DNA from: Pelargonium nanum
Taxonomy: Eukaryota; Streptophyta; Magnoliopsida; Geraniales; Geraniaceae
Reading direction: 5' to 3'
DNA: 25,334 nt
NCBI GenBank assembly: GCA_036897485.1
Contig: JAYMTF010001215.1
Coordinates: 1-25,334, forward strand
In this document: in pieces, positions 23,441 to 25,334 of the stretch
How the letters are laid out: every line of letters begins with the position of its first letter
Position numbering within the stretch: position 1 is the stretch's first letter
Made by a program: the position numbers and the translations under genes
The notes under the pieces: generated by a model
The model's database searches: none
The model's input: the letters and a program-made list of their open reading frames with translations, nothing else
What the model was told of the DNA's origin: nothing

Positions 23441-23580
23441 TTTTTTTTTTAAAATTGAGCTACACAACTGGGGGTAGCTCTCCCCTTTTAACCCAAACCC
23501 CACCTCACCCGACGCAATGGGATTCGAACCCACGACCTCCTACATGGAGATGTGTGTCTTGACCATTGCGCCACCCCTAG
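23441..23580 (-). mobile_element. tRNA-derived SINE
   Basis: On the minus strand the element starts near 23580 with a tRNA-like head. The A box TGGCGCAATGG is at 23573-23563 and a perfect B box GGTTCGAATCC at 23530-23520, 32 bases apart, as in an RNA polymerase III promoter. A tRNA-unrelated body follows with a GAGCTAC/GTAGCTC hairpin (23480-23457), ending in about ten A residues (T run 23441-23450). Length is about 140 bases. The cloverleaf is not maintained and no CCA end exists, so it is not a tRNA gene. I see no exact target-site duplication. Confidence 0.8.
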
Positions 23581-24839
23581 GGGGCTATAATCTATTCTTT
23601 TCTCTATATATATAATATGTTTTCTTGTGTTAATGAAGCTTATACTTTAAAAATAAAATAAATAAATAAAAAAAAACTAGGGAAGATGTTAAGAGCATCC
23701 AGCACCCACTATAGATGAGAAAAATGGATCAGGCCTGTGTAGTGAAATCACTATTAATTTTGGTGATCAACCTACTACCTATAAATCTATGATTTAAAAT
23801 TATAAATGTTGAACATGAATTATCTCTTTTAAATTTATTCACAAGGGACTCAAACCAATCCATGCAAGTTGAGCTGCTATTAGAGTTAGGTAGTTTCGAA
23901 GAGTAAATCAAGTGGGTCTTAGAATTAAAATATAATTGATTCGTCTCCATGTTGGATCCTCAAAACTAAGGGTTTTTTTTATTTATCCGCTTCAATTGTT
24001 TGTAGAGTTAAAATGTCTACAAAGATAACTAAAAGAAGGTAAGATGTTTGTAAAAAGTAAAAAAACTATTTGGTAAATCGATGTTTAGAAGGAGAATATT
24101 GAAAAGGAATTCTACATTATAAGATTGTTTGGTAAAATTGTATGAAGTAATTGTATAATTTTGAACTTATTAAAATGTTATTTGATGAATAGATAAATAA
24201 AACTATTGCGTTATTTGAATTGGAGTTTGGTGATATAATTTTGTTTGAGAATTTCAATTGCATCTTCATGGTATAAGTAGTTTGTATATGATAGTAGCAA
24301 AAAGTATGTTGTTTCATTTTAGTTAAATTGATGTTCAAGGTCAGACCTTGAATTACCATGGCCGACCTATAATAAGGAATTGAATGTCTACCCTTGACAC
24401 ACCTTAGTTGACCGAGAACATAAGTGAATATCCTATGGTTATAATTAATGCCTAACCGTTTGTAAAGTAAAATTATGTTATATAGGCCTATACCGACTAT
24501 TGGTGGACTTTGACAATACCATGATCTACCACAAACAATAAAAATGTATCTAACTTAATTTTGAGGTCGACTCATATCAAATATGACTCAACTATATTGT
24601 ATTTTTTTATTGATTAACAAAATCAAATCATATTTGAATCCACACTATGTACATTCGCTCGCTGCAACTCACTCTCTATAGTGGGTTGATGTTAAATTTG
24701 TTATCAACCATCACTATTTCAAGGGTTTTTGGGTTACAAATAACTCACGGGAGCTACAATCATTCATGCAAGAGCCTTCCACCTCCTTTGAAGAAAGCTC
24801 ACGTGGGCTTCACATGCTTGGAAATTACTCTATAGTAAA
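23581..24839. other. Spacer between truncated copy C and the reductase fragment
   Basis: AT-rich with A-run simple repeats near 23648-23675. The words agagcatccagcacccactatag at about 23692-23714 resemble the ends of plant DNA transposons, but no matching opposite end was found. No upstream exon of either neighbouring gene was recognised. Confidence 0.45.
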
Positions 24840-24898
24840 CACACATATCCAAATTTTTTTTTTTTATAAATAAATGGTACTTTTATGCACACATATCC
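24840..24898 (-). mobile_element. Tiny LINE-like insertion with 11-bp target-site duplication
   Basis: cacacatatcc occurs at 24840-24850 and again at 24888-24898. The 37 bases between are, on the minus strand, CATAAAAGTACCATTTATTT, ATA and a poly(A), a degraded form of the GGTACCGCTTG family 3' end. It lies in the presumed intron just before the reductase exon. Confidence 0.6.
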
Positions 24899-24963
24899 TT
24901 TTTTGAAGAAATCTCGTATGTTCTTTTAAGTTCTCCTTGTTTGTTAACATCTTATGATTGTAG

Positions 24964-25334
24964 ATACCAGCAGATATGGTGGTTAATGCAATGTTAGCAG
25001 CTATGACGAGACACGCAACTATGGATAAAGTTGCAGGAGCAGACATCAATATCTACCACGTTGGTTCTTCGGTAGCAAATCCAATTAATTATCGGTACTT
25101 GTTTGAAAGACTATTTCATGAATATTTTTCTTCATCTCCGTTGGTAGACTCAAACGGTATGCCAATCAAGGTCTCACCGTTTCACATCTTCAACTCTATG
25201 GAAGAAATGTCTGCTCATGTTTTGAGAGAGATTTAACAAAATGGCTCTTCAATCTTCAATGATCATCAACTTAAAAATGCATACAGAAAATCAATAAAGC
25301 TAGCACAAATGTTGACTGATGTATACAAGCCCTA
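24964..25334 (+). pseudogene. Fatty acyl-CoA reductase C-terminal fragment with in-frame stop
   Basis: After an acceptor (gattgtag, ending 24963) the frame reads IPADMVVNAMLAAM, then INIYHVGSSVANPINY, then SSPLVDSNGMPIKVSPF and SMEEMSAHVLREI, before TAA at 25234-25236. This is the end of the NAD-binding region and the start of the C-terminal FAR domain of plant alcohol-forming fatty acyl-CoA reductases, which make primary alcohols for wax, suberin or pollen wall. The same frame continues past the TAA for 32 codons (QNGSSIFND...AYRKSIKLAQML...VYKP) to the window end, matching the family's terminal YKPY-type motif. So the stop is a nonsense mutation in otherwise conserved sequence, or a sequencing error. 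The upstream exons with the Rossmann GXXGXXG and YXXXK catalytic motifs are not in the window. It is a pseudogene, or a gene whose earlier exons are lost or distant. Confidence 0.78.

Noticed and set aside
23520..23573. A possible tRNA gene on the minus strand
   Set aside because: A and B boxes are present, but the cloverleaf stems do not pair well and a non-tRNA body with poly(A) follows, which fits a SINE.
23712..23735. Possible remnant of carbonic anhydrase exon 4 (reads PDPF then FSS on the minus strand, near gagaaaaatggatcaggc)
   Set aside because: Only about 18 bases resemble copy B's exon 4 end. The rest of the exon, including LELHMVH, is absent, and the neighbouring words look like a DNA-transposon end.

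Overview
The window is nuclear DNA of a flowering plant, most likely a eudicot. The evidence is GT-AG introns in plant-type genes, AT-rich intergenic DNA, a tRNA-derived SINE, scars of poly(A)-tailed retroposons, and products from plant families: a tonoplast aquaporin, secreted alpha carbonic anhydrases and a fatty acyl-CoA reductase. I cannot name the species. There is nothing bacterial, viral or CRISPR-like.

Layout: 1-5.4 kb is AT-rich intergenic DNA with a cluster of GGCCCA/TGGGCC motifs near 450-560. A complete two-exon TIP1-type aquaporin gene (+ strand, 251 aa) runs from 5768 to 6915, with a TATA box and two ACGTG (ABRE/G-box) motifs upstream. From 9.7 to 23.4 kb there is a same-strand (minus) alpha carbonic anhydrase cluster. 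Copy A (9734-11922) is complete, with seven exons and 272 aa. Copy B (16408-19065) has the same seven-exon architecture but encodes 252 aa and lacks 18 residues in exon 2. A lone terminal exon sits at 15244-15357. Copy C (22816-23345) is cut at its 5' side and keeps only exons 5-7, so it has none of the zinc-binding histidines. The right edge (24964-25334) holds a C-terminal piece of a fatty acyl-CoA reductase on the + strand. Its conserved frame is interrupted by a TAA and then continues to the window end.

The DNA between the genes is full of small retroposition scars. There is one tRNA-derived SINE, and four 5'-truncated copies of one poly(A)-tailed element ending in GGTACCGCTTG-TATA-poly(A), two of them with clear target-site duplications. 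There is also a bare poly(A) insertion flanked by a 16-bp duplication. Introns of copies A and B carry their own local direct repeats. The genes do not form a pathway. The informative feature is the carbonic anhydrase array, which shows intact, altered, single-exon and truncated copies side by side: birth-and-death evolution of a tandem family. I saw no convincing undescribed system.
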